Positions 12,340 to 21,309 of a DNA stretch of 33,794 nucleotides are shown here, one piece after another. The position numbers and the translations under genes are program-made. Within the stretch, counting starts at the first letter, position 1. Every line of letters starts with the position of its first letter. Below the pieces are notes generated by a model, which saw only the letters and a program-made list of their open reading frames with translations, searched no databases and had not been told where the DNA came from. This stretch comes from Natronospirales bacterium (GTDB lineage Bacteria > Pseudomonadota > Gammaproteobacteria > Natronospirales > REEB76): positions 1 through 33,794 of the forward strand of contig JAKAXB010000019.1 of NCBI GenBank assembly GCA_021816765.1, read 5' to 3'.

Positions 12340-13092
12340 TCATGTCCGCTTTTTACGTTCCAACATGATGCCCGCATAACCAGGGCTGATGTCTTTCATC
12401 TGCGCCTCAATCCAGTCCTGGATTTCGGCATTTACCTCATCCGGCCTGCGGTCGTTCGCATATACCGGCTTGCCGATGCGCACCGTCACGGTGCCGGGGT
12501 ATTTCAGGAAGGCGTTGCGTTTCCAGAAATCCCCGGCGTTGTGGGCCACCGGCACGATGGGCCGGCCGGTGCGCTTCGCCAGCAGCGCGCCAGAGAGTCC
12601 ATAGCGGCGCGTGGTGCCCGGTGGCATGCGTGTGCCCTCGGGGAAGATCGCGATCCACAAGCCCTCTTTCAGGCGTTCGACACCGATCTCCAACACTTGC
12701 TGCACGGCAGAATGCCCGGCTTTGCGGTTGATGGCGATGGGTTCAAGGGTGTAGAGCGCTTGGCCCAGCAATGGCACCCACATCAGTTCGCGCTTTATCA
12801 CCCAGGACTGAGCCGGGAAAACCAGAAACTGAGCCAGTGTTTCCCAGGCCGACTGGTGTTTCCAATAGACGATGGCATTCTGCTGCGGGATGTTTTCCCG
12901 CCCCTCCACGCGGTAATCGAGCCGGCATAGATGCTTCAGCACGAAGAGCTGCCCGCGCACCCAGTTGACCGCAACCCAATGGCCGAAACGCTTGCCGAAA
13001 GTGAAAGGTGCCGCCAGCGCCACCGGTATGCAGCACAGCGCGACGCTGAGCACCATGAATAAATTGAAAAGCAGCGAGCGGATGAAAATCAC
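12340..13092 (-). CDS. plsC: 1-acyl-sn-glycerol-3-phosphate acyltransferase
   Basis: An inner-membrane acyltransferase of the PlsC family, which turns lysophosphatidic acid into phosphatidic acid in phospholipid synthesis. The 250-residue protein starts with a membrane helix (about residues 7-28). It has the acyltransferase block KHQSAWE with His79 and Glu84 in place of the usual HxxxxD, the glycerol-phosphate block FPEGTR at 150-155, and PIVPVAHNAG. The HQSxWE variant is common in proteins at this locus in Pseudomonas-like genomes. The start overlaps the gmhB stop by 3 or 4 bases, so it is the last gene of glyQ-glyS-gmhB-plsC. A second plsC elsewhere is likely but cannot be seen. Confidence 0.93.
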   Translation of the reverse strand: MIFIRSLLFNLFMVLSVALCCIPVALAAPFTFGKRFGHWVAVNWVRGQLFVLKHLCRLDYRVEGRENIPQQNAIVYWKHQSAWETLAQFLVFPAQSWVIKRELMWVPLLGQALYTLEPIAINRKAGHSAVQQVLEIGVERLKEGLWIAIFPEGTRMPPGTTRRYGLSGALLAKRTGRPIVPVAHNAGDFWKRNAFLKYPGTVTVRIGKPVYANDRRPDEVNAEIQDWIEAQMKDISPGYAGIMLERKKRT

Positions 13093-13637
13093 ATGTGTTT
13101 CCCTTGTTTGATCAGGTAATCCACCACCTGGGCTAGGTTAGCGAACACTTCTGCGCGAGACTGGTCTATTAGCTGCCGCAGTGCCTCTTCTCCGTAGCCA
13201 GTGCGTACCAGAATCGGGCGGGCGCCCACGGTTTCCGCGGCTTCTATGTCGCGCAATGAGTCGCCGATTACCGGCGCACCGCTCAAGCTGATGTGAAAGC
13301 GCTCCGCGATCTGCTGGAACAGACCCGGCGCAGGCTTGCGACACCCACAATTTTCCTCGGGGCGGTGAGGACAGAAAAAAATGCCATCCAGATGGCCGCC
13401 GACCTTTGCGAGTGAGGCTGTCATCTTTGCATGGATTTCCGTCAGCGCGGCGAGATCGAAGAGCCCCCGCCCCACGCCAGCCTGATTGGTCGCCACCACC
13501 ACGTTGAAACCGCCCTGATTGAGACGGGCGATGGCTTCGAGACTGCCAGGAATGGGAATCCATTCGTCAGGCGACTTGATGTAGGCTTCGGACTCATGAT
13601 TGATGACACCGTCGCGGTCCAGCACCACCAGACGCAC
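13089..13637 (-). CDS. gmhB: D-glycero-beta-D-manno-heptose-1,7-bisphosphate 7-phosphatase
   Basis: GmhB removes the C7 phosphate in ADP-heptose synthesis for the LPS inner core. This HAD-family protein has the nucleophile motif LDRDGVIN (Asp7, Asp9 from the GTG start), the Thr-Asn block VVATNQAGVGRG, the zinc-binding loop CPHRPEENCGCRKPAPG, and GDSLRDIEAA. The GTG at 13637 lies one base after the glyS stop and gives 182 residues, the usual length. An ATG at 13721 would add 28 non-homologous residues inside glyS and is unlikely. It sits in the glyQ-glyS-gmhB-plsC operon, as in Pseudomonas. Confidence 0.95.
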   Translation of the reverse strand: MRLVVLDRDGVINHESEAYIKSPDEWIPIPGSLEAIARLNQGGFNVVVATNQAGVGRGLFDLAALTEIHAKMTASLAKVGGHLDGIFFCPHRPEENCGCRKPAPGLFQQIAERFHISLSGAPVIGDSLRDIEAAETVGARPILVRTGYGEEALRQLIDQSRAEVFANLAQVVDYLIKQGKHM

Positions 13638-13638
13638 G

Positions 13639-15750
13639 TCATTCGACCTGGATGAGTGACAAATCGGCGGTGTGCAGAAACAGTGCCGAAAGGCTCGCGA
13701 GTAATGCCAAACGGTTTTCACGCACGCCGGGATCCGTGTCCATTACCAGCACCGCTTCGAAGAACTTGTCCACCGGCGTACGCAGGGCAGCAAGGCGACG
13801 CAGCGTTTCCGCGTAATCGCCCTTCTGCAGCAAGGGCGCGATATCCTGCCGAAGGGCAAGGATTTTTTCATGCAAGGCCTGCTCCTCGGGTACGTTGAAT
13901 TTGGCGGCCAGTACCTCCACTTGTTGGCGCCTGCCCGCCTGTCGCAGGATATTGGCGATGCGCTTGTTGGCAACGGCGAGGCTGGCCGCTTGCGGCAGCG
14001 CGAGAAACGCATTTACCGCCTGTACGCGGTGGTGGAAATCCAGCGGTTTGCGTGGCTGTTTGCTGCGCACCGCCTCGAACACATCGGCGCGGATACCTGT
14101 CTCCAGATAGTAGATACGCAGCCGTTCCAGCAGGAATTCGAAAATCTCCATCACCAAGGGCTGTTCGGCCCTGCTCTGTGCTGTCTGGGCCGCAAGTGAT
14201 GTCTGGATAAGCTCCACCAAGTCGATATCCAGTTCACACTCGATGGCGATGCGCAGCAGGCCCAAGGCGGCGCGCCGCAATCCAAAAGGGTCCTTTTCAC
14301 CCGTGGGTTTCCCGCCGATGGCAAAGATACCGACGATGGTATCCAGCTTGTCGGCGATAGCCAGGGCCTGGCCGATTTTGGTCTTTGGCAACTTATCGCC
14401 CGCGAAGCGTGGCTGGTAATGTTCGGCGATGGCGATGGCCACTTCCACCGGTTCACCATCGTATTGGGCGTAGTAACTGCCTATGCTGCCCTGCAGTTCC
14501 GGGAACTCGCCCACCATGCCGGTGACGAGATCGCATTTGGCAAGCCGCGCGGCCCGCTCCGCCAGTTGTGGAGCGCCGCCGATCTGGTGGGTGATTTGCA
14601 CGGCCAACTTCGCCACACGGCGCGATTTGTCGCCGTAGGAGCCGAGTTCCTTCTGGAACACTACGCGATCCAGTTCCGGAATGCGGGCGTCGAGGCGCAT
14701 TTTGCGATCCGTGTTCCAGAAAAACATGGCGTCTGTAAGCCGCGGCACGATGACGCGTTCGTTGCCGCGACGCACCTCCGCCGGTTTACGGCTCTGGATG
14801 TTGCTGATGGCGACGAAATGGGGCAGCAGCTTGCCCTTGGCGTCGCGCAGCGGGAAGTAACGTTGCTGGGTTTCCAGTACCGCCACGATCACCTCGTCTG
14901 GCAGCGTCAGGAATTTTTTGTCGAAGTTGCCCGTGACCGGCATCGGCCATTCCACCAGCGCCGCCACCTCCTCCAATAAAGCCTGATCCAGTTGCGCCTT
15001 ACCCCGCGCGCGTTTGGCGGCCCGTGTGACCAGAGTGCCGATCTTTTTCGCCAGCGTGCCCTGGCGGTCTTCCACCAGCACTTTGCCGGTAATGGCCAGA
15101 GTCTTGTGATAGTCCGCAGGGTGCTTGAGCGTGATCGCTGCAGGATGATGAAAGCGATGGCCATAGGTCTTGTTGCCGGCAGGCACGCCCAGGATTTCGG
15201 CTTTCAACGGACGGTCGCCCAAGAGCATCACCACCCAATGGACGGGGCGCACGAACTGCGCCTCCCCGCTTCCCCAGCGCATGCGTTTACCGATGGGAAG
15301 TTTGGCGAGAGCCCCGCGTACGATTTCTGGCAATAATTCTGCAGCGGTTTTGCCTTTTATCCGGGTCTCGTACAAGAGGCGTTCAACTTTGTCTATAGGA
15401 TGGCGGGCACTCTTGAGCGCATCTGTGCTCACGCTCTGAGATCTGGCAAAGCCTTCTCCGGCCTTGGTGAAATTCCCTACCGTATCAAGAGCAATACTGG
15501 TTGGGGGACCCCAGATTTCTTGTCTGCGATCTGGTTGTTTGACATGTATGGCAGGAGAGTAAATTGCCAGCCGTCGCGGTGTGAAGAATGCCGCGTTTTT
15601 TTTGAATGCCGATGGCAATCCGTTATATTTGAGCTGCTCATTGAAATTCTCCAGGAATGCCAGTGCCAGGCGCTTCAAACTCTTGGGCGGCAGTTCTTCG
15701 GTGCCGATTTCCACCAAAAAAGGCTGCGAGAGCGGTGGCTTCTTAACCAT
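13639..15750 (-). CDS. glyS: Glycyl-tRNA synthetase beta subunit
   Basis: The beta subunit of the bacterial alpha2-beta2 glycyl-tRNA synthetase; it binds tRNA(Gly) and contributes the anticodon-binding region. The 703-residue protein has the family N-terminus [15 protein letters not shown], motifs such as [16 protein letters not shown] and [18 protein letters not shown], an HD-like central region, and a DALR-type C-terminal domain. Length is close to the E. coli 689. Its ATG overlaps the glyQ stop by 8 bases, and it is followed one base later by gmhB. Confidence 0.98.
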   Translation of the reverse strand: MVKKPPLSQPFLVEIGTEELPPKSLKRLALAFLENFNEQLKYNGLPSAFKKNAAFFTPRRLAIYSPAIHVKQPDRRQEIWGPPTSIALDTVGNFTKAGEGFARSQSVSTDALKSARHPIDKVERLLYETRIKGKTAAELLPEIVRGALAKLPIGKRMRWGSGEAQFVRPVHWVVMLLGDRPLKAEILGVPAGNKTYGHRFHHPAAITLKHPADYHKTLAITGKVLVEDRQGTLAKKIGTLVTRAAKRARGKAQLDQALLEEVAALVEWPMPVTGNFDKKFLTLPDEVIVAVLETQQRYFPLRDAKGKLLPHFVAISNIQSRKPAEVRRGNERVIVPRLTDAMFFWNTDRKMRLDARIPELDRVVFQKELGSYGDKSRRVAKLAVQITHQIGGAPQLAERAARLAKCDLVTGMVGEFPELQGSIGSYYAQYDGEPVEVAIAIAEHYQPRFAGDKLPKTKIGQALAIADKLDTIVGIFAIGGKPTGEKDPFGLRRAALGLLRIAIECELDIDLVELIQTSLAAQTAQSRAEQPLVMEIFEFLLERLRIYYLETGIRADVFEAVRSKQPRKPLDFHHRVQAVNAFLALPQAASLAVANKRIANILRQAGRRQQVEVLAAKFNVPEEQALHEKILALRQDIAPLLQKGDYAETLRRLAALRTPVDKFFEAVLVMDTDPGVRENRLALLASLSALFLHTADLSLIQVE

Positions 15751-16672
15751 GAGCCAGCTTCTTTATCCGTGTTTGCACCCGGCTCATCGGGAACCCAAGT
15801 GTTTCACGGCTTTTGTAGTAAGCCTTGGCCACGTTCCGGGCCAACGTGCGCACCCGCAGGATGAAGCGCTGGCGCTCGGTCACCGAAATAGCATGGCGCG
15901 CATCCAGCAGATTGAAGGTGTGAGAGGTCTTCAATACCTGCTCGTAAGCAGGCAGCGGCAAATTCTTTTCCAAAAGCCGTTGGCATTCCCGTTCGCAGGT
16001 GTCGAACCAGATGAACAGACTCGCCGGATCGGCTTCCTCAAAATTGTATTGGGATTGTTCCACTTCATTCTGATGGAACACGTCGCCGTATTTCATGCGG
16101 GCCGGGGGCCCGTCGGTCCACACCAGATCAAAGACGCTTTCCACTTCCTGCAGGTACATGGCGATGCGTTCGAGGCCGTAAGTGATTTCGCCGCTCACCG
16201 GCCGGCATTCGAGACCGCCCACCTGCTGGAAATAGGTGAATTGGCTCACCTCCATGCCGTTCAGCCATACCTCCCAGCCGAGTCCCCAGGCGCCCAGCGT
16301 CGGCGACTCCCAGTTGTCTTCCACAAAACGAATGTCATGCACCAGGGGATCCAGCCCCAGAGTCTTCAGGGAGTCCAGGTACAAATCCTGAAAATCGTCC
16401 GGCGAGGGCTTGATGATCACCTGGAACTGGTAATAGTGCTGCAGACGGTTGGGATTTTCGCCGTAGCGGCCGTCAGTGGGCCGTCGGCAGGGTTGCACGT
16501 AGGCGGCGCTCCAGGGCTCGGGACCGATAGCCCGCAGAAAGGTGGCCGGATGGAAGGTTCCCGCCCCCACTTCCATGTCCAGGGGCTGGAGCAGCGCGCA
16601 GCCTTGACGGGCCCAGTATTGCTGCAAGGCGAGGATAAGGTTCTGGAAGGTTGCGGGGGTTCTGGCGCTCAT
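15743..16672 (-). CDS. glyQ: Glycyl-tRNA synthetase alpha subunit
   Basis: The catalytic alpha subunit of the heterotetrameric glycyl-tRNA synthetase. The sequence keeps the diagnostic blocks [59 protein letters not shown] and [18 protein letters not shown]. The ATG at 16672 gives 309 residues and matches the family start; an upstream in-frame ATG at 16708 adds 12 residues without homology. It is the first gene of its operon. A minus-strand TATACT at 16718-16723 is a possible -10 element, without a good -35. Confidence 0.98.
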   Translation of the reverse strand: MSARTPATFQNLILALQQYWARQGCALLQPLDMEVGAGTFHPATFLRAIGPEPWSAAYVQPCRRPTDGRYGENPNRLQHYYQFQVIIKPSPDDFQDLYLDSLKTLGLDPLVHDIRFVEDNWESPTLGAWGLGWEVWLNGMEVSQFTYFQQVGGLECRPVSGEITYGLERIAMYLQEVESVFDLVWTDGPPARMKYGDVFHQNEVEQSQYNFEEADPASLFIWFDTCERECQRLLEKNLPLPAYEQVLKTSHTFNLLDARHAISVTERQRFILRVRTLARNVAKAYYKSRETLGFPMSRVQTRIKKLAHG

Positions 16673-16780
16673 TTTTGTAGGATATGGCTGGCGTCTCGCC
16701 CGGCTCAAAGCCCGCCAAGTATAGCCTCTTCAAAGACTTGCTTGCACAAGCTGACAGGACATTTACCCTGAATCTCCTTC

Positions 16781-16797
16781 TGCACCAACTTAGTGCA
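16781..16797. promoter_or_regulatory. NtrC-type enhancer site upstream of glnA
   Basis: TGCACC-N5-AGTGCA closely matches the known NtrC dyad TGCACC-N5-GGTGCA. Its right half-site is shared with a perfect 14-base palindrome AGTGCATATGCACT (16792-16805), and a weaker dyad TGCACT-N5-CATGCA follows at 16800-16816. The centre lies about 95 bases before the expected glnA transcription start, a normal distance for a sigma-54 enhancer. Confidence 0.85.
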
Positions 16798-16858
16798 TAT
16801 GCACTGTATTCATGCAGCCCCCCTCCTGTGACAGCCCCGGATACCAGGGGTTCGCGAT

Positions 16859-16874
16859 TGGCATACCGCTTGCA
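16859..16874 (+). promoter_or_regulatory. Sigma-54 promoter of glnA
   Basis: TGGCAT-N5-TTGCA gives the invariant GG and GC ten bases apart, the -24/-12 signature of RpoN promoters. Transcription would start near 16885, about 30 bases before the glnA ATG. With the NtrC dyads upstream, this indicates induction under nitrogen limitation. Confidence 0.88.
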
Positions 16875-16915
16875 CACAGTAAGGGGAATATCGCTTACCC
16901 ACTCCGGAGTTTTCT

Positions 16916-18334
16916 ATGACCGCCAAGACCGCCCAAGACGTATTGGACCTGATTAGCAAGGAAAGCGCGAAATTCGTGGACTTCCGCTTCACCGACACCC
17001 GTGGCAAGGAGCAGCATGTCAGTGTGCCCTCTCATACGGTGGATGAGGAGTTGTTTGAGGACGGCAAAATGTTCGACGGCTCTTCCATCGCCGGTTGGAA
17101 GGGCATCAATGAGTCCGACATGATTCTCATGCCGGATCCCACCAGCGCCGTCATTGACCCGTTCTTCGAGGAAGCCAGCGTAATCCTGCGCTGCGATGTC
17201 ATCGAACCCACCACCATGCAGGGCTATGAGCGTGATCCCCGATCGCTGGCCAAACGCGCCGAGGCGTATCTCAAATCCACCGGCATCGCCGACACCGCCT
17301 ACTTCGGTCCCGAGAATGAGTTTTTCATTTTTGATGACGTGCGCTGGGGTGCCGACATTAGCGGTTCGTTCTGCAAGATTGATTCCCAGGAGGCCGGCTG
17401 GAATTCCGAGCGGGTGTATGAAGGCGGCAATATCGGTCACCGCCCGGGAATCAAAGGCGGGTATTTCCCGGTGCCGCCGGTGGACGCACTGCAGGACATC
17501 CGCTCCGCCATGTGTCTGGCGATGGAGGACATGGGACTCAAGACCGAGGTGCACCATCACGAGGTGGCCACCGCCGGCCAATGTGAGATCGGCGTCGCTT
17601 TCGGTCACTTGTTGCAGAAGGCGGACGAGGTGCAGGTTCTAAAATACGCAGTGATGAATGTAGCCCACGCTTACGGCAAGACAGCCACCTTCATGCCGAA
17701 GCCACTGGTGGGGGACAACGGCAGCGGCATGCATGTGCACCAGTCTTTGGCGAAGAGCGGCAAAAATCTGTTCAGTGGCAACCTCTACGGGGGTCTCTCG
17801 GAGCTGGCGCTGCATTACATCGGCGGCATCATCAAGCACGCCAGGGCGCTTAACGCGCTTACCAACGCCAGTACCAACAGTTACAAGCGTCTGGTGCCGG
17901 GATTCGAGGCACCGGTGATGCTTGCCTATTCGGCACGCAACCGCTCGGCATCCATCCGTATCCCGTATGTATCGAGCCCGCAGAAACGTCGCATCGAGGT
18001 GCGTTTCCCCGATGCCACCGCCAACCCCTACTTCGCCTTCAGCGCCATGATGCTCGCCGGTCTCGACGGTATCTTGAACAAGATCCATCCGGGGGAGGCC
18101 ATGGACAAGGACCTTTACGACCTGCCGCCGGAAGAGGAGAAAAATATTCCACAGGTTTGCTATGCGCTCGATATGGCCCTGGAACACTTGGACAAAGACC
18201 GTGCTTTCCTCAAAGCTGGCGGCGTGTTTACGGACGATGTAATTGACGCCTACATCAAGCTCAAGATGCAGGACGTCACGCGCCTGCGCATGACCACCCA
18301 CCCGGTGGAGTTTGACCTTTACTACAGCCTCTGA
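16916..18334 (+). CDS. glnA: Glutamine synthetase type I
   Basis: GlnA makes glutamine from glutamate, ammonia and ATP and is the main ammonium-assimilation enzyme. The 472-residue protein is a GSI-beta type with [18 protein letters not shown], the metal-binding blocks GPENEFF and [14 protein letters not shown], the ATP-site region [11 protein letters not shown], and the substrate loop NRSASIRIP. The adenylylation motif [16 protein letters not shown] with Tyr401 is present, so control by GlnE is expected. The leader carries a sigma-54 promoter and NtrC sites. The sensor-regulator pair ntrBC is about 10.5 kb downstream rather than adjacent. A GNAT gene follows in the same direction. Confidence 0.99.
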   Translation: MTAKTAQDVLDLISKESAKFVDFRFTDTRGKEQHVSVPSHTVDEELFEDGKMFDGSSIAGWKGINESDMILMPDPTSAVIDPFFEEASVILRCDVIEPTTMQGYERDPRSLAKRAEAYLKSTGIADTAYFGPENEFFIFDDVRWGADISGSFCKIDSQEAGWNSERVYEGGNIGHRPGIKGGYFPVPPVDALQDIRSAMCLAMEDMGLKTEVHHHEVATAGQCEIGVAFGHLLQKADEVQVLKYAVMNVAHAYGKTATFMPKPLVGDNGSGMHVHQSLAKSGKNLFSGNLYGGLSELALHYIGGIIKHARALNALTNASTNSYKRLVPGFEAPVMLAYSARNRSASIRIPYVSSPQKRRIEVRFPDATANPYFAFSAMMLAGLDGILNKIHPGEAMDKDLYDLPPEEEKNIPQVCYALDMALEHLDKDRAFLKAGGVFTDDVIDAYIKLKMQDVTRLRMTTHPVEFDLYYSL

Positions 18335-18358
18335 CCGTGGGTCAGTAATACACCTATG

Positions 18359-18388
18359 CCCCGCCCCCGGTGCAGCCGCGGGGTGGGG
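18359..18388 (+). terminator. G+C-rich hairpin after glnA
   Basis: CCCCGCCCC (18359-18367) can pair with GGGGTGGGG (18380-18388) with one G-U pair and a 12-base loop. No U-run follows, so it is not a standard intrinsic terminator. The last GGGG can instead pair with CCCCC just downstream (18392-18396), giving two competing hairpins before the acetyltransferase gene. It may limit read-through from glnA or stabilise its 3' end. Confidence 0.5.
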
Positions 18389-18411
18389 ATTCCCCCAACC
18401 TACAACTCAGC

Positions 18412-18993
18412 ATGCCCGTCACGCTACGCTTTGCCACCTCTGCCGATGCGCCGGAACTGGCAGATATTTACCGGCCCGCGGTACTGGGGAGCGCCATCTC
18501 TTTTGAGATAGAGCCGCCGGACGCGGCAACCATGGCTGCGCGCGTCAGCAAAACCCTGCCGCACTATCCCTGGCTGGTGTGTGTACAGCATGACCGCGTG
18601 CAGGGATACGCATACGCCACCGCCCACCGTGAGCGGCCCGCCTATCTCTGGTCGGTGGAGACCTCGGTATATGTGCGTGCGGAATCCCGCCACCAGGGTA
18701 TCGGCCGTACCTTGTACATTCAGCTGATGGAACTACTGCGCTGGCAAGGTTATGTCACCGCCTATGCGGGTATCAGTCTGCCTAACTCTGCCAGCGAACG
18801 CTTGCATGCCGCTGTCGGCTTCGAGCCCGTAGGCGTGTTCCGTGGCGCCGGATACAAGCTCGGTGCGTGGCACGATGTGAGTTGGTGGCAAAAATCGCTG
18901 GGCATGCGCCCGGTTCCGCCACAACTTCCCGTTTCGCTTGTTGCACTTCAGGGTCCACTGTTGAGGCAGTGCGGCCCGTGGATCACTACGTGA
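18412..18993 (+). CDS. GNAT acetyltransferase, phosphinothricin/methionine sulfoximine type
   Basis: A 193-residue GNAT-family N-acetyltransferase. It has the acetyl-CoA motif SVYVRAESRHQGIGRTLYIQL (RHQGIG loop) and the C-terminal block ISLPNSASERLHAAVGFEPVG...GYKLGAWHDVSWWQ, which is typical of the PAT/Bar/YncA branch. Members acetylate phosphinothricin, methionine sulfoximine or methionine sulfone, all glutamine synthetase inhibitors or analogues. Its place 77 bases after glnA, on the same strand, makes such a role plausible. The ATG at 18412 matches the family start; upstream in-frame codons fall in the hairpin. The last 25 or so residues extend past the usual end. Substrate is inference. 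Confidence 0.88.
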   Translation: MPVTLRFATSADAPELADIYRPAVLGSAISFEIEPPDAATMAARVSKTLPHYPWLVCVQHDRVQGYAYATAHRERPAYLWSVETSVYVRAESRHQGIGRTLYIQLMELLRWQGYVTAYAGISLPNSASERLHAAVGFEPVGVFRGAGYKLGAWHDVSWWQKSLGMRPVPPQLPVSLVALQGPLLRQCGPWITT

Positions 18994-19008
18994 CAGGGCA
19001 GCACGTGC

Positions 19009-20223
19009 TTATGGCAAGGAATTGGCTGGCTCGAGAAGCTCCAGCCAGTGACACACGGGCACAGCAGCACGGGCTGCGAGATGCAGCTCGCAGCCGACGT
19101 TGGCGGTGGCGATGAACATGGGGGCGCCGCTCGTGAGCGCGGCGAGTTTGCGCGTCCGCAGCGCTTCGGAAATCTCCGGCTGGGTGAGCGAATAACTTCC
19201 GGCGGAACCACAGCACAGATGCGCCTCGGGCACCGGCGTAAGCAGGTAACCGGCGCGCGCCAGTATCGTTTCCACCGCGGCGGCATGGTGCAGGGCATGC
19301 TGCAGCGTGCAGGGCGCGTGAAAGGCAATTCGCTTGCCCGCGCCGATCCCGGCCCAGTGTTCGACCGCCGGTGCAATCAGCTCCGAGGGATCCCGCAGTG
19401 CCGCGGCCACGCGTTGCGCGCGTTCTGCCCAGGGCGGTTCGTGACGGAAGATGTCCGGATAATCACCGATCATGGCGGCGCAGCCTGAGGCGGTCACCAC
19501 AAACGCCTCGGCGCCCGCCTGTAGTCTGTCTTCTACCCTGGTGATGAGGCCACGCATGCGCGCGCGGCCCTGATCCTGTGCGCCGGTATGCCAGGCAAGC
19601 GCGCCGCAGCAGCCCGCGATGGATTGCGTACCGCAGCCGAGACGTTCCAGCACGCGCGTGAGCGCGGCGTTGGTCACGGGCGTGGCGACCGATTGTACGC
19701 AGCCCTCCAGTACCAGCAGCTGTCGCGGGTGGGGTAGCGCCGGTTGCAGCAACAGGCGTTGGCGTGCCGGCAGTTTTTCGGCGATCCGCACCGGTAGCAG
19801 GGGACGCAGGGGGCGCAGCAGCGCGAGTATGAAGCGCAGCCGCCAGGGGTGAGTGAACAGCCAGCGGATGCCGGTGCGCCGGAGTCGTGCGTGCCAGGAT
19901 CGGGGTACCTGCCGTTCCACCACGGCGCGGCCGATATCGGCAAGCCGCGCGTAGCGCACCCCCGAGGGGCAGGTGGTTTCGCAGGCGCGGCAGGTGGGGC
20001 AGCGGTCGAGATGCTGCGCGGTGATGGCGGTGGGGGTTTCGCCCTCGAGCACTCGCTTGATGAGATAAATGCGCCCGCGCGGACCATCGAGCTCATCGCC
20101 CAGAAGCTGGTAGGTCGGACAGGTGGCGGTGCAGAAACCACAGTGCACGCAGGCACGCAGAATCGCTTCCGCTTCATTGCCTTCAGGCGTGCCACGGATG
20201 AAATCGGCGAGGTGGGTTTCCAT
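19009..20223 (-). CDS. glcF: Glycolate oxidase iron-sulfur subunit GlcF
   Basis: GlcF passes electrons from the GlcD/GlcE flavoprotein to the respiratory chain. The 404-residue protein has two 4Fe-4S motifs, CVHCGFCTATCP at residues 25-36 and CPTCRACETTCP at 75-86, and two CCG domains (SIAGCCGALAWH and HLCCGSAGSYSL), the standard architecture. It is the last gene of tauE-glcD-glcE-glcF, 9 bases after glcE, and converges with the GNAT gene 15 bases away. Confidence 0.97.
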   Translation of the reverse strand: METHLADFIRGTPEGNEAEAILRACVHCGFCTATCPTYQLLGDELDGPRGRIYLIKRVLEGETPTAITAQHLDRCPTCRACETTCPSGVRYARLADIGRAVVERQVPRSWHARLRRTGIRWLFTHPWRLRFILALLRPLRPLLPVRIAEKLPARQRLLLQPALPHPRQLLVLEGCVQSVATPVTNAALTRVLERLGCGTQSIAGCCGALAWHTGAQDQGRARMRGLITRVEDRLQAGAEAFVVTASGCAAMIGDYPDIFRHEPPWAERAQRVAAALRDPSELIAPAVEHWAGIGAGKRIAFHAPCTLQHALHHAAAVETILARAGYLLTPVPEAHLCCGSAGSYSLTQPEISEALRTRKLAALTSGAPMFIATANVGCELHLAARAAVPVCHWLELLEPANSLP

Positions 20224-20232
20224 GGCGTCGCT

Positions 20233-21306
20233 CTAGATTCCGGCGTACAGGCGCCCGGGATTGAGAATGCCGGCCGGATCAAAGGCGGCCTTGAGCCGCT
20301 GGTGCAGATGATGCAGCGCAGGCGTGAGCGGTGCGAAGGGGGCCTCGGCAGGGAGCGCCCCCCGGGCAGGTCGGAACAGGGTCGCGTGACCCCCAGCGGC
20401 GGCGGCGCACGCACGCACTCGGTCCGCGGGAACCCCGGTTTTCACCCAGCGCTGCGCCCCGCCCCAGGTGACGATTTCGGGGCCGTCCAGGGCCAGGGGC
20501 GCGGCAGTGGAGGGCAACGCCAGGCGCCACAGGGGGCGCGGGTCAGTGAAAAATGGGCTTGTGTGTTCGCGCAGATCGCGCCAGAACTCCTCCGCCTGCG
20601 GCAGATGCTCGCCGCTGAGTCCGGCCGCTGCTGCGGCAATTGCCGGCGCGGGACCCGAGAGGCGCACATAGAGTCGTCCATCGCTCCAAGCCGTAGCCGA
20701 GAGTGGCAGTGGTCGGCTCGCCCAGCGGTTCATGAGTTCGATGGCAGAGGTCTCGTCCCGCTCGAAGATCAGCGTAGTATCCGTCTCGGACCGCGGCAGT
20801 ACCTTGAGTGAGATATCGAGCAGCACACCCAGTGTGCCGAAGGCGCCGGCCATGAGGCGCGAGAGGTCGTAGCCCGCGACGTTTTTCATGACCTCACCGC
20901 CGAAGTGCAGTATCTCGCCCTTCCCATTGACCAGGTGGCAACCCAGGACAAAGTCACGGGCCGCGCCCGCGTAGGCACGGCGCGGGCCGCTGAGGTTGGC
21001 GGCAATGGTCCCGCCGAGGGTGGCCGTGGTGTCGAAATAGGGCGGCTCGAAGGCGAGCATTTGTCCGCGGGCGGTGAGCGCCGTCTCGATGTCGGCGAGC
21101 GGCGTGCCGGCGCGTGCGCTCAACACCAGTTCCTCGGGGACGTAGTGCAGGATGCCGCGGTGTCCGCCCACGGCGAGAGGTATGCCCGTAACGCGGCGGC
21201 CGAGGAAGTTCTTGCTGCCGCTGCCGCTAATTATCAGTGGCGTGTGTGCCGCGGCCGCCTCACGCACTCGTGCCACGATCACCGCGCTCTGGTCGTCTTT
21301 GTCCAT
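20233..21306 (-). CDS. glcE: Glycolate oxidase FAD-binding subunit GlcE
   Basis: GlcE is the second flavin-binding subunit of membrane-associated glycolate oxidase. The 357-residue protein is a short FAD-binding type 4 protein with IISGSGSKNFLGR at the N-terminus, the block GGTIAANLSGPRRAYAGAARDFVLG and VMKNVAGYDLSRLMAGAFGTLGV. It ends with ALHHLHQRLKAAFDPAGILNPGRLYAGI, like GlcD but without its full C-terminal domain. Length matches GlcE (about 350). It lies 3 bases after glcD and 9 before glcF. Confidence 0.96.
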   Translation of the reverse strand: MDKDDQSAVIVARVREAAAAHTPLIISGSGSKNFLGRRVTGIPLAVGGHRGILHYVPEELVLSARAGTPLADIETALTARGQMLAFEPPYFDTTATLGGTIAANLSGPRRAYAGAARDFVLGCHLVNGKGEILHFGGEVMKNVAGYDLSRLMAGAFGTLGVLLDISLKVLPRSETDTTLIFERDETSAIELMNRWASRPLPLSATAWSDGRLYVRLSGPAPAIAAAAAGLSGEHLPQAEEFWRDLREHTSPFFTDPRPLWRLALPSTAAPLALDGPEIVTWGGAQRWVKTGVPADRVRACAAAAGGHATLFRPARGALPAEAPFAPLTPALHHLHQRLKAAFDPAGILNPGRLYAGI

Positions 21307-21309
21307 CGT

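Noticed and set aside
15581..16771. Plus-strand reading frame of 396 codons opposite glyQ
   Set aside because: Overlaps the fully conserved glyQ on the other strand and has no recognisable domain.
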